Of a DNA stretch of 64,000 nt, positions 27,601-34,379 are shown one piece after another. The position numbers and the translations under genes are program-made. How positions within the stretch are numbered: position 1 is the first letter of the stretch; each line of letters opens with the position of its first letter. A model generated the notes under the pieces. The model saw only the letters and a list, made by a program, of their open reading frames with translations, searched no databases and was not told the DNA's origin. Source of the stretch: CAVUAA01 sp963739345. Its GTDB lineage: Bacteria; Chlamydiota; Chlamydiia; Chlamydiales; JAFEGQ01. The stretch spans positions 248,001-312,000 of the forward strand of contig CAVUAA010000002.1 in NCBI GenBank assembly GCA_963739345.1, read 5' to 3'.

Positions 27601-28216
27601 ACTGATGCACATCACGCAAGCGCAACTGCCCACCGACTCTATGAAGCTCCCCTCGGCTATCCGCGCTTTCTCGGAGCTGATCGAGGATGAGGAAGAACGG
27701 GATCTCTATCTTATCAGCGCGAAAAGCTACGCCTACTGGTGGGAACGGCTCCGTCACCCAATTGACCCCTCCCTAATTATCGGCCAAGACAACCTATTTC
27801 AACATGTTCCTCGTGGAAAAGTGGTTCTCCGCATCGAAAAAGGTGATCGGACGAGCGATATCCTCCGCATCCTTGCCGCCTGCACGCTCTGCGGGACTGA
27901 TCTACACGTCAGTTGGGAACGAAAGAAGAGAGAGCCCGAACAAGTGCGCTCTCTCTTTCCCAATTGCACCCTGGAAAGCGAGGAGGAGCTTTGCGCCCGT
28001 CTCGACTCTCTGCAGGTCAAACAACTTCGAGTGCTCGCCCGTCCATCAAAGCGACTAACTATCGCAGCCGCAGAGGCTTGCCTCCACATTGCAGCCGAAC
28101 CTGTCCTAGCCTCTGGCCGGTATGAATTGGCCCACTATATTCGGGAAGTAGCTACAAGCATCAACTACCACCGCTATGGCAATCTCGGAACCCGTGCGCA
28201 TGAGACTCGTCGTTGA
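24698..28216 (+). CDS. putA: Bifunctional proline dehydrogenase / P5C dehydrogenase
   Basis: Oxidises proline to glutamate in two steps, feeding electrons to the quinone pool. The 1172 residues contain an N-terminal helical region, a FAD-dependent proline dehydrogenase barrel (about 150-470; conserved VRGANLAMEK, VATHNLLDIAYAL), then an aldehyde dehydrogenase domain (about 500-1000; VTPPWNFPCAIPTGG, catalytic Cys in GHAGQKCSACS near residue 780, FGGCKASGFG). A C-terminal 170-residue tail completes the protein. It lacks a ribbon-helix-helix DNA-binding domain, so it is not a transcriptional repressor. Start is GTG two bases after porin 5; the next 80 bases contain a long hairpin. Its position within a porin array is unexpected. 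Confidence 0.95.
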   Translation: MYISQALSLIAKAQGRTLSVDERCALAIQLASLLLQASDKALTPSERGEQLLLGRMLADPKGKDLLSALTDQSFRSHERARVADQITYLLNQFGTPQFLSSTDRMGVEVLKGHTLLAPLFTGRIRKEMRRVILPAEERPLRRHMQLREKEGVRMNLNHLGEAILGEEEARRRLGIYLDHLAQPEVEYISVKISSLCSHLNLLSWAHTLERLSSRLRTLYRYSMRHPRPDGTPKFVNLDMEEYHDLHLTVDLFRSVLDEDEFFGLEAGIVLQAYIPESHLVQQELTEWASSRVQQGGGPIKIRIVRGANLAMEKVTASIEGWEQAPYLMKEETDANFKRMLTYGLHPIRARSVRIGVATHNLLDIAYALLLTTENDVKPYVVFEMLEGMCDHQRRIVQKVAGEMLLYCPAATKQEFPHAISYLIRRLDENTSPDNFLAHLPDLATDNVEWERQVNRFRNACQDIGAVNGKTRRRQNRRVDPIQPAIDSEFNNEPNTDWSLPHNRRWAEELIAEWRTKKLEDVPVMIAGEVEQPGKVAGEGRDPSKPNQIAYRFTLARQADVKRALQHTQKGGAEWDRSAVLARVAQQLRRRRGELIGAMIADGGKLIPEADAEVSEAIDFVEYYRRATLALAGDPTIHCKARGIILVTPPWNFPCAIPTGGISAALAAGNRVIFKPAPEAVYIGWKVAEAFWAAGVPKSALQFLSCDEESIGTQLIESKAINGVILTGATATARLFYQLRPHLHLMAETGGKNAIVVSNLADRDLAIQDVVTSAFGHAGQKCSACSLLILHRELYDDPSFLAALADAASSLRVGSAWNLATDLNPLIRPPGTDLMRALTTLESGEEWLLQPQQDKSNPNLWSAGIKIGVSPHSYTHQTEFFGPILAVLRADSFTEALKLANSTPYGLTAGVHTLDDREVKQWHDTMEAGNLYVNRTITGAIVRRQPFGGCKASGFGPGAKAGGPGYLPQLMHITQAQLPTDSMKLPSAIRAFSELIEDEEERDLYLISAKSYAYWWERLRHPIDPSLIIGQDNLFQHVPRGKVVLRIEKGDRTSDILRILAACTLCGTDLHVSWERKKREPEQVRSLFPNCTLESEEELCARLDSLQVKQLRVLARPSKRLTIAAAEACLHIAAEPVLASGRYELAHYIREVATSINYHRYGNLGTRAHETRR
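24736..24777 (+). promoter_or_regulatory. Long stable hairpin in the 5' coding region of putA
   Basis: GCAAGGGCGCAC pairs perfectly with GTGCGCCCTTGC, extended by CTCTC/GAGAG with one bulged T, around a 7-base loop. The stem starts 38 bases after the putA GTG and within 50 bases of the porin 5 stop. It resembles the terminators after porins 1 and 3 but has no T tract. It could attenuate read-through from porin 5 or affect putA translation; both are inference. Confidence 0.5.
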
Positions 28217-28278
28217 ACAAATTGAGCCTTAACACTTATGGTGGGCCTATCATGAAATTGGAAGTGGAGGACATTCCT

Positions 28279-29214
28279 GTGAGAAATCGACTGATGAAAG
28301 CAGGGGCGGTTGCACTCGCCCTGATTTGTGTGATGGCGACGCAGCCTGCCCAGAGCATGGGCTGCTGCGGAATAGACGGTGATCTGTCGTTGGGAGCTCA
28401 TGCGCTCTACTGGAAGCCTTCGCACTGCGCCTACGAGTATGCCCGTACAGCGGCTGGACAGGGAAACCCCTCTATTATCTCGGTCTCAGATATTAAGGCC
28501 GACTACGATTGGGGCTTTCGTGCTCTTGCTGGCTACGAGTGTGGCTGCTTCTACTCTCAAGTGAGCTACCAATGGCTTCAGACCAACGACGAAGCTGTGG
28601 CAAATCAGTCGGAGGCGATTGGTCTTTCCGCGGGGAATAATCAGGTTCGGGCCCGCCTCTTTTACGAGTATCAAAATGTCGATGTGCGAGCGGGACAATA
28701 TCTCCACCATAGCGGGGGCTGCCACTTCGGTGTCTTCGGCAACGTCCGGTGGATCGATCTCAAGCGAAACAACCGAGTTGAAGGATTTACCGCTAACGGT
28801 CCGGGTAGTTGGACGCAGAAGGCGCGGTTTGACGGCGCCGGTCTTGGAGTGGGCACCTCGGGTAACTTCTGCCTCTGGCAGGGGCTTAACGGGTTTGGCG
28901 AATTCAACCTGATGGGAATCATCGGCGATCGAAAGACGCCGACCAGCCAAACGATCACCGCTGCCGGGGCGGTCACAAACATCCGTTTCCGCTCCAATAC
29001 CTGCGTCATCCCGGCGATGGACTTCCGCGTCGGCCTTGACTACAAATTCTGCACCTGCGGCACCACAATAGCCCTCGAAGTGGGCTATGAGATGAACTAT
29101 TACTGGAACGCGCTCGAGTATGAGTCGCCGACCGGAGTGACAACCACCGGCGTCCGCGAGTGCTTTGATGTCGGCTTCGCTGGCCCCTACCTCGGCGGTC
29201 GGATCACCTTCTAA
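28279..29214 (+). CDS. MOMP-like outer membrane protein 6
   Basis: A paralogue of 311 residues when started at GTG 28279, which has GGAGG 8 bases upstream and gives a standard signal peptide (KAGAVALALICVMATQPAQS). Earlier in-frame starts at 28213 and 28252 lack a good ribosome site. The mature end has only MGCCGIDGDLSLGAHALYW, losing most of the cysteine cluster. Conserved blocks are YDWGFRALAGYECGCFYSQV, EYQNVDVRAGQYLHH, EVGYEMNYYWNAL and terminal FAGPYLGGRITF. The FAGP ending groups it with porins 8 and 10 rather than with 1-5. It follows putA by 62 bases and precedes the TauE gene by 12. Confidence 0.86.
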   Translation: MRNRLMKAGAVALALICVMATQPAQSMGCCGIDGDLSLGAHALYWKPSHCAYEYARTAAGQGNPSIISVSDIKADYDWGFRALAGYECGCFYSQVSYQWLQTNDEAVANQSEAIGLSAGNNQVRARLFYEYQNVDVRAGQYLHHSGGCHFGVFGNVRWIDLKRNNRVEGFTANGPGSWTQKARFDGAGLGVGTSGNFCLWQGLNGFGEFNLMGIIGDRKTPTSQTITAAGAVTNIRFRSNTCVIPAMDFRVGLDYKFCTCGTTIALEVGYEMNYYWNALEYESPTGVTTTGVRECFDVGFAGPYLGGRITF

Positions 29215-29226
29215 CCCGGGTTTCTC

Positions 29227-30012
29227 GTGATCCTGCTAATTTTCTTGGTGACCGGCGCCCTTGCCGGTCTCCTCGCAGGACTCTTTGGAATTGGGGGCGG
29301 ACTCGTTGTGGTTCCCGCCCTTCTTCTTGTGTTTCGGTGGCACGAGGTGCCCCTCTCCGTCGCCATGCACCTGGCGGTCGGCACCTCGCTCGCAGTGATG
29401 ATCGTCAGCTCTACCTCGTCCGTCGTCGCCCACCACCGAAGGGGTGCCGTCCAGTGGGACCTTTTTAAACGGATGTGTAGCGGCGTCGTGATCGGCGCGA
29501 TCATCGGCGTTGTGATTGATCACTTTCTCCCGGGAAAGATTCTCCACATTGTTTTCGGCGTGGTAGTTCTCCTCATCGCAATTCAGCTCGGTTTCAACCT
29601 GAAACCCAAAAAAAAGGAGTCCATGCCCGGCACGACCCTCCTATTCTCCGCGGGAGTCGGCAGCGGCACCCTCTCGTCTCTGTTGGGAATTGGGGGAGGA
29701 ACATTCAACGTCCCCCTCTTCAACTGGTGGGGGCTAGAGATGAAACAGGCGGTCGCTACAGCAGCCTCCCTTACCCTTCCCGTTGCCATCGTGGGTACCA
29801 TTGGTTTTGTCATCATCGGACTTGGCAAACCGAACCTCCCCCCTTGGAGCTCCGGCTTCGTTAACTGGAGCGCCATGCTCGGGATCGCCATTGGCAGCAT
29901 GTTCCTCGCTCCCTTAGGTGCAAGGTTGGCCCATGCCCTTCCCAATGTCATTTTACGTCGCTCCTTTGCGGTTTTCCTGGTCATTGTGGCCTCTCTCATG
30001 CTATTCGATTAG
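29227..30012 (+). CDS. TauE/SafE-family anion exporter
   Basis: A 261-residue inner-membrane protein with about eight hydrophobic segments in two repeated halves. The repeated glycine-rich motifs GLFGIGGGLVVVPALL (about residues 20-35) and LLGIGGGTFNVPLF (about 155-168) are the hallmark of PF01925 proteins, which move sulfite, sulfoacetate or other organosulfur anions. Start is GTG 12 bases after porin 6; porin 7 starts 4 bases after its stop. A cytoplasmic-membrane exporter embedded between outer membrane porins suggests a shared transport route, which is inference. The substrate is unknown. Confidence 0.88.
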   Translation: MILLIFLVTGALAGLLAGLFGIGGGLVVVPALLLVFRWHEVPLSVAMHLAVGTSLAVMIVSSTSSVVAHHRRGAVQWDLFKRMCSGVVIGAIIGVVIDHFLPGKILHIVFGVVVLLIAIQLGFNLKPKKKESMPGTTLLFSAGVGSGTLSSLLGIGGGTFNVPLFNWWGLEMKQAVATAASLTLPVAIVGTIGFVIIGLGKPNLPPWSSGFVNWSAMLGIAIGSMFLAPLGARLAHALPNVILRRSFAVFLVIVASLMLFD

Positions 30013-30015
30013 GTT

Positions 30016-30921
30016 ATGTTGCGTATCCTCGTCACTATTCTTCTCATTGGCACCACCGTTTCTGCGACCGTTAGGGAGCGGTTTGAGATTGGAGCTGAGC
30101 TTCTCTACTGGAAGCCGTCTCTTGGCAGTCCGCTAGTCGCTCGAGAGCTCTCCGAGGGGTTAATCGACGTCACCACCATCGATCCCGATTTTGATTATGG
30201 ATTTAGACTTGATTTCGGCTACCAAGCGGGATACTTTTTTGGCCTCCTGCGCTACCTCTGGCTAGAAACTCTAACCACCGCCGATACCACCCGCACTGGT
30301 AACACCTTTCTCGACATTCCCCCACTCGCCTTCGACATGTGGGACAACAGCCGATCTCATCTACGGGTCCACTACCAAAATGTCGATCTTCGCGGCGGGC
30401 AGTTCATCCACTGCGGCGAGCGGTGGCTCTCCTACGTTTTCGCCAACTACCGCTGGGCTAATATCGTCCGACGGCTGAGAACCACCGCATCCAATAACGA
30501 TAGCTCCGCTCGCTACGTAATGAAGTCAGAACTCGACGGTTCTGGCCTCGGTGTGGGGATCGGAACCCACTTTATCTTGTGGAAGTGGGTGAGCGTCGAG
30601 ACCCACGCCAACGTGATGGGGTTTGTCGCCGACCGAAAATTCTCTACCTGGCGAGTGACCGATCCTGATGGACGGGTATCCCTACTTAATGTCCGCCCAG
30701 TCACCTCACTCGTCCCCGCGCTCGATTGCCGCCTCGGCCTCCACGGCTACTACGAGTTCCGTGGGTTCACGATCACCACGGAGATCGGCTACGAAGTGAA
30801 TCAGTACTGGAATGCGCTCAAGTTCGCCCTCCCCGCCATGGCGAGTGTTGCGAACAGCAAAATCGTCTGTCGCGATGCGACGATAGCCGGCCTCTATTTC
30901 AAGCTCTCCGGCATGTATTAA
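30016..30921 (+). CDS. MOMP-like outer membrane protein 7 (cysteine-poor)
   Basis: A divergent 301-residue paralogue. It keeps the barrel landmarks (FEIGAELLYWKPS, DYGFRLDFGYQAGYFF, HYQNVDLRGGQFIHCGERW, GLGVGIGTHFILW, EIGYEVNQYWNALKF) but has lost the N-terminal cysteine cluster altogether; only about three cysteines remain. The signal peptide is short and ends near residue 17 (VSA). The C-terminus ends YFKLSGMY with Tyr instead of Phe. It starts 4 bases after the TauE stop, so co-expression is very likely. Loss of cysteines suggests it does not join the disulfide network. Confidence 0.83.
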   Translation: MLRILVTILLIGTTVSATVRERFEIGAELLYWKPSLGSPLVARELSEGLIDVTTIDPDFDYGFRLDFGYQAGYFFGLLRYLWLETLTTADTTRTGNTFLDIPPLAFDMWDNSRSHLRVHYQNVDLRGGQFIHCGERWLSYVFANYRWANIVRRLRTTASNNDSSARYVMKSELDGSGLGVGIGTHFILWKWVSVETHANVMGFVADRKFSTWRVTDPDGRVSLLNVRPVTSLVPALDCRLGLHGYYEFRGFTITTEIGYEVNQYWNALKFALPAMASVANSKIVCRDATIAGLYFKLSGMY

Positions 30922-30989
30922 CCGCTTTGACAAAAAGAGCTCCTGGTCTCTATTCTTCGTGTAGATTCGCAACACAAAGGACACCCCTC

Positions 30990-31940
30990 GTGAAACGTCT
31001 GATCGCCGCTCTCATTCTACTCACTGCCTCCTATGTTTCTGCTGACAACTGCGATCCATGCTGGTCCACTTGCGATCCATGCGGCGACTTCGATATTGGA
31101 GCACAATACCTCTACTGGAAGCCGGCGATCTGCGATTACAAGATCGCGGAAAAGACGTTCGACAATAATAATCGGATAGAAATCGTCGGGATCAAGCCCG
31201 ACTACGACTCAGGTGTGCGGGCGTGGCTGGGCTACTACCGCGACTGCTCATTTGCCCAGGTGACCTATCTATGGCTCGAAACGCACGATACGTTCACCAT
31301 CGAGCTCGATGGCGCGACCACCATGACCATTCCGGGAACCACGTTCCTCTTCAATCGCATTCGCCCCACGTTGAAGCTTCAGTATCAAAACGCCGATGTT
31401 AAGGTGGGCCAGTATCTACATCGAGGACGCGCCTGCACCTTTGGGGTTTATGGCAATTTCCGCTGGGTTGACATTGAGCGGCGACTCCACGTGCGCGGCT
31501 TTAGCGCAGACCCTCAAGCGCGACTAGAACAAAAGTCGCAGTTTGATGGGGGTGGAGTTGGGGTTGGAATGACTGGTGACTTCTGCATCTGGAATGGCTT
31601 TAGCGGATTTGGCGAATTCGGCGCGATGGCTGTCGTTGGTGAGCGCCGCTTTCCTACGTGGCGAGCAGACCGTTCCGCCCTCCCTACCAGCATCGTTCGC
31701 ACCTCAGAAGTAACCTGCGTCATCCCCGCCATCGACTTTCGCGTTGGGATCAACTACGCATGGGACTGCCTCTGCACCACGGTCCTGTTCGAGGTGGGCT
31801 ATGAGCTTGACTACTACTGGGCCGCTCTAAAATACGCCGATCTTCCTGCAACGGCAGGAACCATTGTCACCGGTGGACCAATCCGCTGCCACGACATCGG
31901 TTTCGCTGGGCCGTTCCTCGGCGTGCATGCCTTGTTCTAG
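30990..31940 (+). CDS. MOMP-like outer membrane protein 8
   Basis: A 316-residue paralogue. The long open frame upstream is an overlap with porin 7 in another frame; GTG at 30990 begins a proper signal peptide (KRLIAALILLTASYVSA). The mature end reads DNCDPCWSTCDPCGDFDIG, a duplicated CDPC motif shared with porin 10. Landmarks: YLYWKPAICDY, YDSGVRAWLGYYRDCSF, QYQNADVKVGQYLHRGRAC, GEFGAMAVVGERRFPT, EVGYELDYYWAAL, FAGPFLGVHALF. It follows porin 7 by 68 bases. Confidence 0.86.
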   Translation: MKRLIAALILLTASYVSADNCDPCWSTCDPCGDFDIGAQYLYWKPAICDYKIAEKTFDNNNRIEIVGIKPDYDSGVRAWLGYYRDCSFAQVTYLWLETHDTFTIELDGATTMTIPGTTFLFNRIRPTLKLQYQNADVKVGQYLHRGRACTFGVYGNFRWVDIERRLHVRGFSADPQARLEQKSQFDGGGVGVGMTGDFCIWNGFSGFGEFGAMAVVGERRFPTWRADRSALPTSIVRTSEVTCVIPAIDFRVGINYAWDCLCTTVLFEVGYELDYYWAALKYADLPATAGTIVTGGPIRCHDIGFAGPFLGVHALF

Positions 31941-31966
31941 GTTGGTATTATTCTATCCGTTTATGG

Positions 31967-32968
31967 ATGATGCGAATCATGAACTCAAACTGGAAGCAGC
32001 TCCTTATTGCCCTACTACTACTCACAGCGCCCTTGCTGCACGCAAGGACAACGGTAAACCGTTGGGTTCCTGGCCAGACCCATCTTGCTGTTTCCGTAAG
32101 TTACATGCAGGCGGGCCACTGCGACTACCATTTTGCTACCAATCGGCACTCCGGTGGCACTTTTATTGAGACCGCAGATCCCGGCTTTGATCCCGGACTG
32201 CAGATTGCTCTAAATTTCGCCCGCCGCTGCTTCTTTGCCTCAATCAGCTACCTCAGCTGGGGGAGCACTAACTTCGCCTTCGCCTCCCGCGATCCGACCG
32301 CTCTCGCCCCGGGTGATTTTGCAATGGTTGGCCTCCCCGCCATCCCCGATAATCCCGCTCCTGGCTGGATCAGCGCGAACGCCCGCCTCCGCTACACCCT
32401 TCGCCATTTTGATCTACGGGCAGGGAAGCTAGTCCACGATCAACCCGGCTCATCCCTTGGCCTTTTTGCCAACCTCCGCTACCTAATGCGGCTAGAGCAA
32501 AAACAACGACTGACTGCCCAAGCGCGCGTGCTAGACATGGGCAATCCCGTCACTGCGCAAGCCTGCTTCGAGCAGAACGCCAGCTACTGTGGTGTGGGCC
32601 TTGGAGGGGGAGCTGTCGGTGAGGTGCACCTTTGGCGCTGCTTTTCCGTCGGTGGCGAGTTCAACGCCACCATCATCCCAGGAACGCGCAAGCTTATCCG
32701 CCATCGGGCCACTTTCGACCCAGGCTTTACAAATACAAACACTATGGTTAACTTCCGCGACTTCAACAGCGTCATTCCCGTCGTCGAGTTTCAGGCTCAC
32801 ATTATTTGGCCCTGGAAGATCCTATGCGCCAAAGGAACCTGTGAAGTCGGCTACCAACTTCATCAGTATTGGCAGGCCCTCTCTTTCACTAAACAGGTGA
32901 ACACCGCTAGAGTTTGCACCAACTTTGGCGTCCTCGGTCCCTACTTCACCGCCCAGTTGGCGTTCTGA
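31967..32968 (+). CDS. MOMP-like outer membrane protein 9 (most divergent)
   Basis: A 333-residue protein that I assign to the family from order and spacing of weak landmarks: a signal peptide (QLLIALLLLTAPLLHA), GHCDYHFATN, FDPGLQIALNFARRCFFASISYLSW, RHFDLRAGKLVHD, GVGLGGGAVGEVHLWRCFSVGGEFNA, EVGYQLHQYWQALSF and terminal GPYFTAQLAF. The GDW and cysteine-cluster segments are absent and the YQNVD motif is degraded to RHFDL. Start may be 31967, 31970 or 31979; no strong ribosome site distinguishes them. It follows porin 8 by 26 bases. Confidence 0.78.
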   Translation: MMRIMNSNWKQLLIALLLLTAPLLHARTTVNRWVPGQTHLAVSVSYMQAGHCDYHFATNRHSGGTFIETADPGFDPGLQIALNFARRCFFASISYLSWGSTNFAFASRDPTALAPGDFAMVGLPAIPDNPAPGWISANARLRYTLRHFDLRAGKLVHDQPGSSLGLFANLRYLMRLEQKQRLTAQARVLDMGNPVTAQACFEQNASYCGVGLGGGAVGEVHLWRCFSVGGEFNATIIPGTRKLIRHRATFDPGFTNTNTMVNFRDFNSVIPVVEFQAHIIWPWKILCAKGTCEVGYQLHQYWQALSFTKQVNTARVCTNFGVLGPYFTAQLAF

Positions 32969-32984
32969 ATAATTGACCCACATG

Positions 32985-33300
32985 ACCACCTTATTCTCCC
33001 CCTATGACACCTGTTTTCGGCGGTCTACTTCGTCTCGCTCCTCAGGCGTGCCTATTGGCCACGCCGTTCGTCGCCACCCTCGTGGGTGTGTTGCATAAAT
33101 CCGAAATACGCATTGTGCTGGGCTTTGGTTCTGGTGCGGTGGCAGACGTGCGTCACATACTCGGGCGAGTAGGGGCGTACGTCTGCTTCCGCATCCAGGG
33201 CCGAATGCCAGTGCAAGGCGTACAATCGATATTTATGCAACACACCCACCCTCGTATCACGCGCAAAACCAGCCGCCCTAGAGGAAGACTAAGGTAGCAC
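32985..33300. repeat. Dispersed non-coding repeat, copy B, split by a MITE-like element
   Basis: Second copy of the repeat at 1696-1840. The left part (to 33083) and right part (from 33248) align with the intact copy, and the 164-base inverted-repeat element lies between. ACCCTCGT is present on both sides of the insertion. Together with the inserted element it fills most of the 400-base gap between porins 9 and 10; I see no gene in it. Confidence 0.65.
33084..33247. mobile_element. MITE-like inverted-repeat element, copy B
   Basis: A 164-base element with perfect 17-base terminal inverted repeats GGGTGTGTTGCATAAAT, flanked by an apparent 8-base target duplication ACCCTCGT at 33076-33083 and 33248-33255. 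The interior matches copies A and C (GTGCTGGGCTTTGGTTCT, ATACTCGGGCGAGTAGGGG, GGGCCGAATGCCAGTGCAA) and can fold on itself. No reading frame of note. The intact ends and duplication make this the youngest-looking copy. Inference: a non-autonomous element moved by a transposase encoded elsewhere. Confidence 0.8.
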
Positions 33301-33368
33301 TCTAGGTCAGTAGACAAAAACCTATGAATCACATACGTTCCTGAGCAAATGCCCAATGGAGGAAATTG

Positions 33369-34343
33369 ATGAAACTGCGTTACTTGGCAATCGCTCTGGC
33401 GATGGGAATGATTCTATTTGGTCAGACGGCAGATGCTCAATGTGCGGACCGGTGTGGTAACCGATGCGGCAGCTGCGACCCCTGTTGGGATAACTGCGAT
33501 TGGTGCGGCACCTTCGAGTTTGGCGCCGACGCCCTCTACTGGAGCCCAATGGCCTGCAGCTGGGCCTACGGCCGACTTATCAACGTCGGTGCAATCTCCA
33601 TGCAGTCGATCAAGCCCGATTATGAATGGGGGCTGAGAGTCTTTGGTCTCTACACCCGAAACTGCTTCTTCGCACAGCTCAGTTACACCTGGCTTGAAAC
33701 ACGAAACGCCACCCGGCGACAAGACCTCCTCTTCCCTGACGGTTTCCCCGTAGCAACTATATTGAATGGGGCCGTAGCGAAGCTGGCCTACGACTACCAG
33801 AATGTAGACCTAAGGCTCGGGCAATATCTTCATAAGACCTGCGGCTGCCAATTCAATCTCTTTGGCAACGTCCGATGGGTAGAAATCGAAGAGCGACGAA
33901 CACTCACGGGCGACAGCCAAGTGACTCCAGCACCAGGACCTGCACAACTGGCCTACAAGGCGCAGTTCAGCGGCGTTGGCCTTGGTGTCGGCAGTGGGGG
34001 CGAGTATGCCATTTGCGGTACACTCAAGGCATTTGGAAGCATCAACTTTATGGCGATCATTGGTAGCCGAGATAACCCAACCAACCAAGCTCAAATGACC
34101 ACTCAAGCACGCAGAGTCGACTACGCGTCACACACCTGCGTGATGCCCGCCACTGAATTTCGATTCGGACTAAACTATGAGACCACCTGCCGTTGCCTCA
34201 CCACCGTCTGGGAAATTGGTTACGAAGTGGACTACTACTGGAACGCCCTCGAGCGGGTCAGTCAAGAGACAGGTGCCAATGTGCGCAACTGCATCGACCT
34301 CGGCTTTGCTGGCCCCTTCATCGGCGGTCGAGTACTTTTCTAA
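33369..34343 (+). CDS. MOMP-like outer membrane protein 10
   Basis: Last member of the array, 324 residues. ATG 33369 is preceded by GGAGGA. The signal peptide ends near residue 23 (TADAQ). The mature end is CADRCGNRCGSCDPCWDNC, cysteine-rich and sharing CDPCW with porin 8. Landmarks: FEFGADALYWSPMACSWAYG, YEWGLRVFGLYTRNCFF, DYQNVDLRLGQYLHKTCGC, EIGYEVDYYWNALE, FAGPFIGGRVLF. It sits just after the repeat/MITE gap, which separates it from the previous porins, and 36 bases before uvrD. Confidence 0.87.
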   Translation: MKLRYLAIALAMGMILFGQTADAQCADRCGNRCGSCDPCWDNCDWCGTFEFGADALYWSPMACSWAYGRLINVGAISMQSIKPDYEWGLRVFGLYTRNCFFAQLSYTWLETRNATRRQDLLFPDGFPVATILNGAVAKLAYDYQNVDLRLGQYLHKTCGCQFNLFGNVRWVEIEERRTLTGDSQVTPAPGPAQLAYKAQFSGVGLGVGSGGEYAICGTLKAFGSINFMAIIGSRDNPTNQAQMTTQARRVDYASHTCVMPATEFRFGLNYETTCRCLTTVWEIGYEVDYYWNALERVSQETGANVRNCIDLGFAGPFIGGRVLF

Positions 34344-34379
34344 CCGCCCCTTTGTGCAGCTTGTGATATCCTTGTTGCC

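Noticed and set aside
30726..30989. Extended N-terminus of porin 8 overlapping porin 7
   Set aside because: It is another frame of porin 7 coding sequence; GTG 30990 starts a clear signal peptide.
33004..33297. A 97-codon frame across the repeat and MITE at 33 kb
   Set aside because: It crosses the insertion junctions and has no counterpart in the uninterrupted repeat copy.
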